This document shows, in pieces, positions 26,326-34,785 of a DNA stretch of 64,000 nucleotides. The translations under genes and the position numbers were made by a program. A model generated the notes under the pieces. The model saw only the letters and a list, made by a program, of their open reading frames with translations, did not search any database and was not told the origin of the DNA. This stretch comes from Bacteroidetes bacterium UBA4416 (lineage in GTDB: Bacteria > Bacteroidota > Bacteroidia > B-17B0 > Aurantibacillaceae): contig DGQK01000024.1 in assembly GCA_002390745.1 (NCBI GenBank), positions 117,803 to 181,802 on the forward strand, written 5' to 3'. Positions within the stretch are counted from its first letter, which is position 1; each line of letters starts with the position of its first letter.

Positions 26326-27026
26326 AGGAACAACTTGTCATAACTGCTCTGCTCGGGCTCAGCTTCCTGCTGCTGTTTGGTGCTGCCGAGCTTCTCTATC
26401 ACTATGCGAAGATAAAGGCCGAGATCACCCGGAAAATGGTTCACATTGGCACCGGTATTCTCACACTGCTGTTTCCGCTGCTCCTGGAGAGCCACTGGTC
26501 GGTTTTGCTGCTATGCAGCAGCTTTGCGCTGATCCTGTTCCTAAGCCTGCGATACAACCTGCTGAAATCCATCAATGCCATCGGAAGAACGTCGTATGGC
26601 AGCATTTCCTATCCTGTAGCGGTATATGTTTGTTTTTGCGTTTATGCCTGGCACCGCGAGCACCAACCCGAAGCGGGGAATGGTTATATCCTGTTCTATT
26701 TGCCGATCCTTATCCTGGCTGTTTGCGATCCGGTGGCGGCCCTCTGCGGCAAGCGCTGGCCTTACGGCAAATACAGAGTGCGACAGGAAACCAAAACCCT
26801 CCTCGGTTCTTCCCTGTTCATGATCAGCGCGTTCAGCATCTCGTTCGTACTGTTCATCCTGCTGAACAATACGCAGCATGACATTCTTCAAACCATCATC
26901 GCTTCTGCTTTGATTGCCATGACCACCACAGTAACCGAAGCTATCTGCACCAAAGGAACCGACAATTTGTTTATCCCGTTTACGGCCCTGTTCTCCCTGT
27001 ATTTCACCTTATTCCTGTTTTACTGA
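26322..27026 (+). CDS. CTP-dependent polyprenol/phytol kinase-like membrane protein (dolichol kinase family)
   Basis: A 234-residue integral membrane protein resembling phytol kinase (VTE5) and dolichol kinase (SEC59). Family features are EITRKMVHIGTGIL in the first loop, then VCDPVAALCGKRWPYGKYRV followed by QETKTLLGSSLFM, which matches the CTP-binding pattern D-P-x-A-x-x-x-G ... K-T-x-x-G-S. TEAICTKGTDNLFIPF near the end matches the last conserved block. The reaction would be CTP plus an isoprenoid alcohol to the monophosphate. Such a kinase recycles free prenols or makes a prenyl phosphate that can be raised to the diphosphate for the UbiA enzyme. It starts with a 4-nt overlap with the DUF3419 gene and ends 1 nt before the GNAT gene. 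Confidence 0.88.
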   Translation: MKEQLVITALLGLSFLLLFGAAELLYHYAKIKAEITRKMVHIGTGILTLLFPLLLESHWSVLLLCSSFALILFLSLRYNLLKSINAIGRTSYGSISYPVAVYVCFCVYAWHREHQPEAGNGYILFYLPILILAVCDPVAALCGKRWPYGKYRVRQETKTLLGSSLFMISAFSISFVLFILLNNTQHDILQTIIASALIAMTTTVTEAICTKGTDNLFIPFTALFSLYFTLFLFY

Positions 27027-27027
27027 T

Positions 27028-28041
27028 ATGGCCTTTCAACTCCTCAAAACCCTTCCGGGCGATGCGTCCTTTCATTGGTTTGAATCATTGACGGAGCGGT
27101 TGTATCCCGCAGAAATCCTCAGGCTGAAAAGCGCCGAAGGCATCAACCATCGTCTGCTGAAATCGGCTTATGTGCTATTACAGGACAGCGCTGCTGTGGC
27201 CCGCTGCTGCCTGTATGACAATCCCGATCTTAGCTATCAGAAAAACAAAGCCTGTTGCATCGGGAACTTTGAGAGCATCAACGACAGCAATTGCTCCAAT
27301 GAATTATTCCGTGCAGTGATAGCCGATGCAAAAGCGGGGGCTTCGGAATACATCATCGGCCCCATGAACGGCTCCACCTGGGACATGTACCGCCTGGGAA
27401 TTACATCCGGCCAAAACAATTTCTTTCTGGAGCCCTTTTATCAAGACTATTACGCCGGGCTTTTCGCAGCAGCAGGCTTTGAACCTATCGCCCATTACCT
27501 TTCCAATAGGGACGACGGCAAAGACCTGCATCACGAGCGCATCCGGGAACTTGAAAAGCGCTTCATTGAAAAAGGCATGACCTTCCGGAACATTGACCTA
27601 GAAGCCTATGAAGCCGAACTGGAAAAGCTCTACGCATTCTGCATGGAAGCTTTCCGGAATAACTTCCTGTTCACGCCTTTGCCTAAAGAAGATTTTATTG
27701 CCAAATACCTGAAGCTGAAATCCTACATCGATCCTCAGTACGTGATCATCGCAGAAGACGAAAAAAGGAATATGGCCGGTTTTATTTTCTGCCTCGAAAA
27801 TGTTTACGACACAACACAAAAAGGGATGATCATTAAAACCATTGCCAAGCATCCCTCTGTGCGCTACGGCGGCATCGGCAATATCCTGGCGAGCAGGCTC
27901 AAGCAAAGGGCTGTTGAAAACGGCTACCAATATATGATTCACGCGTTCATGATCGAAAACAATGCCTCTAAAGGCCTGTCGCAGCATTTTTCGGGCCGTG
28001 CATGGAAAGAATACGAGCTTTATGGAAAACACATTCATTAA
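27028..28041 (+). CDS. GNAT-family acyltransferase
   Basis: A 337-residue protein with a GNAT fold in the C-terminal half. The acyl-CoA binding motif A reads VRYGGIGNILASRL (R/QxxGxG/A pattern), preceded by strand IIKTIAKHPSV and followed by YMIHAFMIENNASKGLSQ. The N-terminal half has the distinctive EYIIGPMNGSTWDMYRLG, seen in a subgroup of GNAT proteins of unknown substrate. It lies between the polyprenol-kinase-like gene (1-nt gap) and the AMP-ligase (3-nt gap). An N-acyltransferase acting on the amino group made by the DUF3419 enzyme is an attractive but unproven idea; an acetyltransferase is as possible. Confidence 0.82.
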   Translation: MAFQLLKTLPGDASFHWFESLTERLYPAEILRLKSAEGINHRLLKSAYVLLQDSAAVARCCLYDNPDLSYQKNKACCIGNFESINDSNCSNELFRAVIADAKAGASEYIIGPMNGSTWDMYRLGITSGQNNFFLEPFYQDYYAGLFAAAGFEPIAHYLSNRDDGKDLHHERIRELEKRFIEKGMTFRNIDLEAYEAELEKLYAFCMEAFRNNFLFTPLPKEDFIAKYLKLKSYIDPQYVIIAEDEKRNMAGFIFCLENVYDTTQKGMIIKTIAKHPSVRYGGIGNILASRLKQRAVENGYQYMIHAFMIENNASKGLSQHFSGRAWKEYELYGKHIH

Positions 28042-28044
28042 ACC

Positions 28045-29565
28045 ATGAGCCAGGCATTCAATATTTCCGGGCTCTTTGATAAAGCGGCCCGTCATTATCC
28101 GGATAAGGCCGCCCTGATTGACGGTGATCAGCGCATGACATACGCCTCGCTTCAAAAGCAGGTAGACGCAACCGTTCAGGCTTTCCTCGCTGCCGGCTTA
28201 AAAAAAGGCGACCGCGTGCTGATCTTCGTGCCAATGAGCATCGACCTGTACCGCATTGTACTGGCCTTGTTCCGCATGGGAGCGGTAGCTGTATTCCTCG
28301 ACGAATGGGTTTCCAAAAAACGGATGGAAGCATGCTGTGAGGTAGCCGGCTGCAAAGGGTTTATTGCTGTGATGAAAGGACGCGTGCTCCGGCTCTTTTC
28401 AAAAGAGCTGCGCAAGATCCCCATCGTACTGAAATTACAGGCTAAAGAGATCCATGCGCAACATGCCATTGAGCCAACAAGCGCCGGAGACACCGCACTC
28501 ATCACCTTTACGACCGGCAGCACAGGCACGCCGAAAGCAGCCAAACGCACGCACGGTTTCCTGAACGAGCAGTTCATGGCCCTGCGTGAAAAGATCAGGC
28601 CTCAAGCGGGTGATGTGGACATGTCCTTGCTTCCGATCGTTCTGCTCATTAACCTGGGTGCAGGTGCCACCTCAGTCATTACACGCTTCAAGGCAGGCAA
28701 GCCCCGGTCTTTTAACCCGGCGATGATCTGTGAGCAGATCACGCAACAGCAGGTAACACGCCTGACAGCTTCTCCTGTGTTCATCCGCTTACTGTCAGAA
28801 CACCTTTTATCACATCAGCGAAGGCTTCCCGGAGTGAAGCAGGTGTTCACGGGCGGCGCGCCGGTATTTCCGGATGAAGCGGAACTATTTACCAGGGCAT
28901 TTGACAGAGCCGCTGTAGAGGTGGTGTATGGTTCCACGGAAGCGGAGCCGATTAGCTCCATCGGAAGCGCGGAGCTCATCGCCAGCCAGGCGAGCCTTCT
29001 CAGTAAAGGCTTGCCGGTGGGGAAACCCGATCCGCGGGCGGAAGTAAAGATCATACAGATCACGGAAGAAAATATCCGCGTTGCTACGGAAGCAGAACTG
29101 AATCTTTGCCCGCCGGATACTGTGGGAGAGATCATTGTGGCCGGGCCGCATGTCTTAAGCGAATATGTGAATAACGAAGAAGCGCTGAAAAGGAATAAGA
29201 TCTTTATCGGCGGAAAGGTGTATCACCGCACGGGAGATAGCGGCTGTATGGACGCCAGTGGAAATATATTCCTAACCGGCCGTTGCTCTGCCGTTTTCGA
29301 ACATAAAGGCGTAACCGTTTACCCTTTTCTGTACGAACATGCTTTTCAGCAGCTAAATGGGGTATCTGCCGGAACTGTTCTCCGCATAGATGCCCAGGCA
29401 GTAGCGGTGCTGGAGCTCAGCGATAAAAGCCGCAAAATACCGGTAGCATCTGCATTGCGTAACATGCCTGTGGCATTCGACAGGATTCACTTCATGAAGA
29501 AGATCCCGCGCGACCCGAGGCATCATTCGAAGATAGATTATGAAAGGCTGAAACGGATGCTGTAA
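28045..29565 (+). CDS. AMP-dependent synthetase/ligase (OleC-like / fatty acyl-AMP ligase)
   Basis: A 506-residue adenylate-forming enzyme. Core motifs are TFTTGSTGTPKAAKRTHGF (A3 loop), VYGSTEAEPISS (A5), YHRTGDSGCMDASGNIFLTG (A7) and the C-terminal lysine in IPRDPRHHSKIDYERL (A10). The last motif and the segment DMSLLPIVLLINLGAGATSV resemble OleC, which closes beta-hydroxy acids to beta-lactones in olefin formation; OleA, OleB and OleD are not in the window. A fatty-acid CoA or acyl-AMP ligase supplying the preceding GNAT is an alternative. It is the last gene of the operon; there is no clear terminator in the 208 bp before recN. Confidence 0.88.
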   Translation: MSQAFNISGLFDKAARHYPDKAALIDGDQRMTYASLQKQVDATVQAFLAAGLKKGDRVLIFVPMSIDLYRIVLALFRMGAVAVFLDEWVSKKRMEACCEVAGCKGFIAVMKGRVLRLFSKELRKIPIVLKLQAKEIHAQHAIEPTSAGDTALITFTTGSTGTPKAAKRTHGFLNEQFMALREKIRPQAGDVDMSLLPIVLLINLGAGATSVITRFKAGKPRSFNPAMICEQITQQQVTRLTASPVFIRLLSEHLLSHQRRLPGVKQVFTGGAPVFPDEAELFTRAFDRAAVEVVYGSTEAEPISSIGSAELIASQASLLSKGLPVGKPDPRAEVKIIQITEENIRVATEAELNLCPPDTVGEIIVAGPHVLSEYVNNEEALKRNKIFIGGKVYHRTGDSGCMDASGNIFLTGRCSAVFEHKGVTVYPFLYEHAFQQLNGVSAGTVLRIDAQAVAVLELSDKSRKIPVASALRNMPVAFDRIHFMKKIPRDPRHHSKIDYERLKRML

Positions 29566-29773
29566 AGGCCTCACGTATTTTTCCATCGGAAGCGCGATCA
29601 AGGGATGCTTTTCATGATGCAGCACGTTAAACTAAATCACCGCATCATCTCAACCCGTCATAGCAATTGCATAGCAAATCTGTCTGAGTGCGCTCAATTG
29701 TTGAAAAAAGACGCATTCCTGTAGTTAAAATCCGGTATCCCGAGCCTGTAAAATACCGATATTTAAGGCTATC

Positions 29774-31429
29774 ATGTTACAACATTTACGGATACAGAAT
29801 TTTGCCCTGATCGAAGAAACAGACGTTGATCTGTCGGAAGGGCTCACCGTGATCACCGGGGAAACGGGCGCGGGAAAATCGATTTTACTCGGAGCGCTGG
29901 GCCTGACACTGGGCAACAGGGCCGACGTGGGCAGCCTGCACGATAAAACGAAAAAATGCATCATCGAGGCGCGCTTCAATATTGAAGCATACCAGCTGCA
30001 ATCGTTTTTTGAAAGCAACGAGCTGGACTTCGAAGCGGTAACTACTATACGCAGAGAAATTACACCGGAAGGTAAATCAAGGGCCTTTATCAACGATACG
30101 CCCGCTACGTTGGCGGTATTGAAAGAGCTGGGCGACCGCCTCATCGATATTCATTCGCAGCATGAAACCCTGCTGTTGAAAGAAACCAATTTCCAGTTTG
30201 AGCTGGTAGATGCTTTTGCTGAAACAACGGCTTTATTTGCCGATTATAAAAAACAGTACAGCGGTTTGCAAAAACTGAAACGGCAGCTGGAAGACCTGAC
30301 CGCACAAGAATTACAGGCCAAGAAAGACCTGGATTATTTCCAGTTCCAGTTCAATGAGCTGGAAGAAACCGACCTGAAATCCGGGGTTCTGAAAGAGCTG
30401 GAAGAAGAAAGCGAAACGCTTGAGCATGCGGAGCTGATCAAAAGTAATTTATCGCGCGCCTCGGTAGCTATTGCAGGAGGAGAAGATACCATCGTTTCTT
30501 CGCTGTCTGTAGTAAAACAACAGCTGCAGAGCGTTGCTAAATTCAACACGACCTTCAACGATTTTTTCGAGCGCCTGAATTCGGTAGTCATTGAGCTAAA
30601 AGAGCTGAGCGCAGACATTGAAAAAGCGGAAGAAGATGTGGTGTATGACCCTAACCGCCTCGAAGAGGTGAACTCGAAACTGGATAAGCTGAACCGCCTG
30701 CTGAAAAAACACGGTGCTGCGGGCGAAGAGGAGTTATTGCAGATCAAAGCAGACATCGAGGCCAGGCTCCAGCAGTTCTCTTCCCTGGAAGTGAACATCG
30801 AAAAAACACAAAAGGAAATCGCCGCGCAGGAAAAACAATGCAAAGCGCTGGCGACGGAACTTTCCAAAAAACGCCAGAAAGCAACACAAGGCATCGAGCA
30901 GAACATCAAAACGATGCTGGCCAGCTTATCGATGGCCAATGCGCAATTCAAAATAGAACTAAAGCCTTTGGAAAACCTCGGTGCTACCGGCCTCGACCAG
31001 GTTTCTTTCCTCTTCACCGCCAACAAGGGCGCAGAGTTCAAAGAGCTTCACAAAACGGCTTCCGGCGGGGAGCTCTCTCGCCTCACCTTATGTCTGAAGG
31101 CTTTGCTGGCAGAGCATACAGCGCTTCCAACAATTATCTTCGACGAGATCGATACCGGTGTGAGCGGCGATGTGGCAGATAAGATCGGCAACATCCTGAA
31201 AACAATGGGCAAGCGCATGCAGGTGATCACCATCACCCATTTACCACAAATGGCGAGCAAAGGAAATTCGCACCTGTTCGTCTATAAATCCGACACAAAA
31301 GATAAGACAACCTCCAACATCAAAGCACTCAGCAAAGACGAGCGCATCGCAGAAATTGCCAAGATGCTGAGCACCGGAAACCCTACGGAAACAGCCATGC
31401 AGAACGCCAAAGAATTGCTGAATGCATAG
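29774..31429 (+). CDS. recN: DNA repair protein RecN
   Basis: SMC-like ATPase that acts in recombinational repair of double-strand breaks. At 551 residues it has the usual length. The Walker A motif GETGAGKSILLGAL lies at residues ~34-47. Coiled coils fill about residues 150-380, rich in Glu, Lys and Leu. The ABC signature ASGGELSRL and Walker B TIIFDEIDTGVSGDVA lie near residues 435 and 455, followed by QVITITHLPQMA (switch histidine). The start matches the conserved N-terminus MLQHLRIQNFALIE. The 208-bp gap upstream separates it from the lipid operon. The fabI promoter lies at its 3' end. Confidence 0.96.
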   Translation: MLQHLRIQNFALIEETDVDLSEGLTVITGETGAGKSILLGALGLTLGNRADVGSLHDKTKKCIIEARFNIEAYQLQSFFESNELDFEAVTTIRREITPEGKSRAFINDTPATLAVLKELGDRLIDIHSQHETLLLKETNFQFELVDAFAETTALFADYKKQYSGLQKLKRQLEDLTAQELQAKKDLDYFQFQFNELEETDLKSGVLKELEEESETLEHAELIKSNLSRASVAIAGGEDTIVSSLSVVKQQLQSVAKFNTTFNDFFERLNSVVIELKELSADIEKAEEDVVYDPNRLEEVNSKLDKLNRLLKKHGAAGEEELLQIKADIEARLQQFSSLEVNIEKTQKEIAAQEKQCKALATELSKKRQKATQGIEQNIKTMLASLSMANAQFKIELKPLENLGATGLDQVSFLFTANKGAEFKELHKTASGGELSRLTLCLKALLAEHTALPTIIFDEIDTGVSGDVADKIGNILKTMGKRMQVITITHLPQMASKGNSHLFVYKSDTKDKTTSNIKALSKDERIAEIAKMLSTGNPTETAMQNAKELLNA

Positions 31430-31447
31430 ACATAATTAGTATATTTG
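31415..31447 (+). promoter_or_regulatory. fabI promoter
   Basis: TTG (31415-31417), a 22-nt spacer and TATATTTG (31440-31447) match the Bacteroidota promoter. The -33 box lies inside the end of recN and the -7 box 20 nt before the fabI ATG. Confidence 0.65.
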
Positions 31448-31467
31448 TAGCACCAAAAATCAACACT

Positions 31468-32283
31468 ATGGCATACAACTTATTAAAAGGAAAACGTGGA
31501 ATTATTACCGGCGCATTGGATGAAAATTCGATTGCCTGGAAAGTAGCCCAGAAGTGCCATGAAGAAGGCGCAACGTTTACACTGACCAATGCTCCTATCG
31601 CGATGCGTATGGGCGAGATCAATAAGCTGGCAGAAGAAACAGGGGCTAAGATCATCCCGGCTGACGCTACCAACATGGAAGAGGTTACCAAACTGTACAC
31701 TGAATCCATGGATGTTTTAGGTGGAAAAATCGACTTCGTGCTGCATTCCATTGGCATGAGCGTGAACATTCGCAAGAACATTCCTTATACCGAGCTGAAT
31801 TACGACTTTTACCAAAAGGGCATCGATGTATCGGCTTTATCATTTCATAAGCTATTAGCTGCCGCGCACAAACTGGATGCACTGAACGAGCATGCCTCTG
31901 TTGTGGCGCTTTCCTATATTGCTGCACAGCGCACCTATCCTTTCTATACGGATATGGCCGACATCAAAGCCATGCTGGAAAGCATTGCACGCACCTTCGG
32001 GTACCATTACGGCAAGCAAAAGAAAGTACGCATCAACACCATTTCTCAATCGCCGACCAAAACAACGGCCGGCGGCGGCATCAAAGGCTTCTCTGATTTT
32101 TACACCTTCGCGGATCTGCAATCACCATTGGGTAACGCCAGCGCCGACGATTGCGCGCTGTATTGCGTTTCGCTATTCTCTGACCTCACGCGCATGGTAA
32201 CGATGCAGAACCTGTACCACGACGGCGGATACAGCTCTACAGGCATCAGCACAGAACTGATCGAGAAGATCTCAGGAGAGTAA
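31468..32283 (+). CDS. fabI: Enoyl-[acyl-carrier-protein] reductase FabI (NADH)
   Basis: Catalyses the last reduction of each fatty acid elongation round. The 271 residues belong to the short-chain dehydrogenase fold in its FabI form. N-terminal GKRGIITGALDENSIAW is the nucleotide-binding segment (G-x5-S-I-A/G-x-x). DFVLHSIGMS is the conserved strand before the active site. The catalytic Tyr-x6-Lys pair is FYTDMADIKAML, and NTISQSPTKTTAGGGI corresponds to the substrate-binding loop (usually SAGPIRTLAA). It has a clear promoter of its own. A short palindromic repeat follows the stop. Confidence 0.95.
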   Translation: MAYNLLKGKRGIITGALDENSIAWKVAQKCHEEGATFTLTNAPIAMRMGEINKLAEETGAKIIPADATNMEEVTKLYTESMDVLGGKIDFVLHSIGMSVNIRKNIPYTELNYDFYQKGIDVSALSFHKLLAAAHKLDALNEHASVVALSYIAAQRTYPFYTDMADIKAMLESIARTFGYHYGKQKKVRINTISQSPTKTTAGGGIKGFSDFYTFADLQSPLGNASADDCALYCVSLFSDLTRMVTMQNLYHDGGYSSTGISTELIEKISGE

Positions 32284-32296
32284 TTATATTAAATTT

Positions 32297-32386
32297 CGTC
32301 ATTGCGAATGAAGCGTAGCGAAATGAAGCAATCTCATGTTTTGTGAGATTGCTTCGTCCCTAAAAGAACCGGGACTCGCAATGACG
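32297..32386. repeat. Palindromic MITE-like repeat, CGTCATTGCGA family
   Basis: A 90-bp element with terminal inverted repeats CGTCATTGCGA (32297-32307) and TCGCAATGACG (32376-32386), and an inner pair GAAGCAATCTCA / TGAGATTGCTTC. This type occurs widely in bacterial intergenic DNA. A remnant with CTGCGTTCGCAATGACG lies at 54434-54456, and a decayed piece (GAAGCAATCTC) at about 33363-33384. Confidence 0.82.
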
Positions 32387-32486
32387 GTTATGAGTCACTT
32401 CGATACTTCGGCAAGCTCATTAACCACTAAGTCAACATGCGGTGATTGATCACGCCACAGCGTGACTCGAAACCACTATCTAAAAA

Positions 32487-32981
32487 ATGCCAACATACAG
32501 TTTAGATATTCACGCGGAAGAGCATTTTGATTTCGACCTCTTCTCGATCGCTTGCACCGAGAGCGTTTACCGGGTGATCCATGAGCTAAACAATGATCTC
32601 GACATCGATCTTCAGCTGAATGAGCTGCTGGATTATACCCATAAGGAAGGCGAAGATTTCTATTTCCCGGTATACAGCTTCCAGCACGAAAGCCTGAACA
32701 TCGAGTTTAACCTCCTGCAAAATCAAACCTCTTTTCAGCCAACGGCCAAACGAACCAATCAGCCGCCGGACCTCTTTGCGGGTGAAGTAGAGCAAACCAC
32801 GAAACTAATGCCCGAGCTGGAAAACACCGATTACTTACTGCTCGTGAAGGGCGAAAACCGCTACTTATACAACCATACGATCCTCGAAACCATGCAGAAG
32901 AACAAACACTTTACAGAAGTCCATGAGCTGTTCATGGAAGACATTAAAGACAAAAAATCGAGGACCAACCTGTTATTCTGA
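32487..32981 (+). CDS. IPExxxVDY family protein
   Basis: A 164-residue Bacteroidota-specific protein of unknown function, named after a motif that reads MPELENTDY here, within KLMPELENTDYLLLVKG. The N-terminal part (FDFDLFSIACTESVYRVIHELN) with DIDLQLNELLDY also fits the family. No signal peptide or membrane segment is visible; it is probably cytoplasmic. It is followed 22 nt later by an SMR exporter. Confidence 0.82.
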   Translation: MPTYSLDIHAEEHFDFDLFSIACTESVYRVIHELNNDLDIDLQLNELLDYTHKEGEDFYFPVYSFQHESLNIEFNLLQNQTSFQPTAKRTNQPPDLFAGEVEQTTKLMPELENTDYLLLVKGENRYLYNHTILETMQKNKHFTEVHELFMEDIKDKKSRTNLLF

Positions 32982-33003
32982 AAGCACTCTTACACCCAAC
33001 ATT

Positions 33004-33330
33004 ATGAACTGGATTTTACTATGCATTGCCGGATTATTCGAAGTCGCTTTTGCCACCTGCCTGGGGAAAGCGAAGGAAACAAGCGGAAGCACCGCTACCT
33101 GGTGGATGATTGGTTTTTTTGTAAGCCTCAGCATCAGCATGTACCTCCTGTATAAATGCACACAAACATTGCCCATCGGCACAGCTTATGCTGTATGGAC
33201 GGGCATTGGCGCTGTGGGCTCTGTATTGGTCGGGATCTTTATCTTCAAAGAGCCGGCCGATTTCTGGCGACTGTTTTTCATCGTCACACTCATTGCATCT
33301 ATTGTTGGCCTGAAAGCGGTATCGCATTAA
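33004..33330 (+). CDS. Small multidrug resistance (SMR) family exporter, SugE/Gdx-like
   Basis: A 108-residue protein with four membrane helices that works as a dimer. WILLCIAGLFEVAFATCLGKA carries the essential Glu (residue 13) of SMR helix 1. LPIGTAYAVWTGIGAVGSV is the highly conserved helix 3 that ranks it nearer to SugE/Gdx, the guanidinium and quaternary-ammonium exporters, than to EmrE. The start at 33004 fits this length; a longer frame from 32923 overlaps the preceding gene and is rejected. The substrate is not fixed by sequence. Confidence 0.9.
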   Translation: MNWILLCIAGLFEVAFATCLGKAKETSGSTATWWMIGFFVSLSISMYLLYKCTQTLPIGTAYAVWTGIGAVGSVLVGIFIFKEPADFWRLFFIVTLIASIVGLKAVSH

Positions 33331-33461
33331 CACGTGCCATGGCGGATCCGCCTTTGCAGCATGAAGCAATCTCTGACATGACGGCATTGATCTTTCGCAC
33401 GTTACTGCAATAATGCTGCATATAAATTCACCACCATGCTATCGTAACAGGCTTAAGTGTT

Positions 33462-34757
33462 TCAAAGCCTGTAAGTAAAGATCTTCGTCACTTGATCCCT
33501 GGCGCTGTTCCGGCCCAGAAAATAAAGCGTACCGTTCCGGCAGCGAACATTCCGGATAAAGCGATAACCTTCGACAACAAAGGCTTTCAGCTCTGCCGGC
33601 GGCTGCCTGTACTCGTAAAGGCTCATAAGGCCGTTGAGCTCCTTCACGAAATACAGCTTCCGCTGATCGGCATCCTGGATCACGAAGGGCGACAGGCCTT
33701 TCAGAAGCAGCGAATCGCTTTTTAATAAGTTACCGGATGGATGATGGCGGTAGAGCATGCGATGTGTATAATCCACAACCAGCAGCGAGCTGTCAAGTTT
33801 TACCAGATCGGACTTAACAGGATTGAGCTTGAAGAGGTAATCGGACGATAAGGGCAGATCTTCCCGCAGTTCATCAATGCGCAACTTAATATCTTCCACC
33901 TGCATGGCATAGCCGGCTCCCTTTCTCCGCATCGCCAGGAAATAATTGATGTCGTAATCCGTATTGAACGCATTGATGGCATCTGTATTTTCGACCTTCG
34001 TGAACAGCATTTTTTTTTGAAGGTCGTACCGGTTGATCAGGTAATAGGTATTCTTCAGGTTTTTATACGTCACCTCCTTGAAATAATAATTGTCGCCCGA
34101 AATGCATTGGCAGGGCTTCAGCATTCTTGCAAACAAAGCCAGGGAATAAGGCGGCAGGAATTCGATCGTTTCATAATTGTAATAAAACTGGTAGGAGCTG
34201 TCCTTGCTGAGAAGCTGCACATTCCCCAGGCAATCCTTGAACAAGGCATCGACACCTGCCGGCGCTTTGCGCTCCCCGATCACCTTTCCGGATTCATCGA
34301 GCAGCTGCACCAGCTTATAACGCCTGCCCTTGTCGACAAGCGCCACCAGGAAATTGTCATAAAACTCGAAGGCAAGGAATTCCGTGTGGTTATTGGCCTG
34401 CAAGGTATCCGTGCGTTTGTCGCGCACGACGACCTCCGCGAGGTTATAAGCTTTGGCTTGTAGGGATATCAGCAGGTCCTTCTGTTCCGCAGCATTCACC
34501 ATTTGCTCTTTGGTGGTATAACCGTATTGAAACACGATCAGCGTGTGGCTTTTATCCGTTACGCTGATTGTAAACTCCCCGGCAGCGTTGGCTTCGGTAC
34601 TAACGAAGGTTCCCTTCAGCATCACAGCCGCAAAAGGCAGGGGAAGCTGTGTTGAGGCGTCTGTCACTTTTCCGCTAATGCTATAGCTTGTTTGCGCCAC
34701 TGCCGCGGAGAACACTCCCAGGAAAAACAGAAACAGAAAACAGCGGCTTAACTTCAT
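33462..34757 (-). CDS. Secreted protein with CarboxypepD_reg-like N-terminal domain
   Basis: A 431-residue secreted protein. A signal peptide (CFLFLFFLGVFSAAVAQ) is followed by a carboxypeptidase-regulatory-like beta-sandwich (residues ~22-105: ISGKVTDASTQLPLPFAAVM ... GEFTISV ... VFQYGYTTKEQ). This domain is usual at the N-terminus of TonB-dependent receptors and other surface proteins. Instead of a barrel, the rest is ~320 residues with no named domain, including repeated short blade-like stretches (LVDKGRRYKLVQLLDESGKV) that may form a propeller. No TonB plug is seen. It lies 28 nt downstream of aroA and is probably in the same transcript. Confidence 0.82.
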   Translation of the reverse strand: MKLSRCFLFLFFLGVFSAAVAQTSYSISGKVTDASTQLPLPFAAVMLKGTFVSTEANAAGEFTISVTDKSHTLIVFQYGYTTKEQMVNAAEQKDLLISLQAKAYNLAEVVVRDKRTDTLQANNHTEFLAFEFYDNFLVALVDKGRRYKLVQLLDESGKVIGERKAPAGVDALFKDCLGNVQLLSKDSSYQFYYNYETIEFLPPYSLALFARMLKPCQCISGDNYYFKEVTYKNLKNTYYLINRYDLQKKMLFTKVENTDAINAFNTDYDINYFLAMRRKGAGYAMQVEDIKLRIDELREDLPLSSDYLFKLNPVKSDLVKLDSSLLVVDYTHRMLYRHHPSGNLLKSDSLLLKGLSPFVIQDADQRKLYFVKELNGLMSLYEYRQPPAELKAFVVEGYRFIRNVRCRNGTLYFLGRNSARDQVTKIFTYRL

Positions 34758-34785
34758 ACGAAGGTATTATACTTTTAAAAAGCGC

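Noticed and set aside
32923..33330. Longer start for the SMR exporter
   Set aside because: It would overlap the IPExxxVDY gene by ~60 nt and add a charged N-terminus; the ATG at 33004 fits the 105-110 residue family length.
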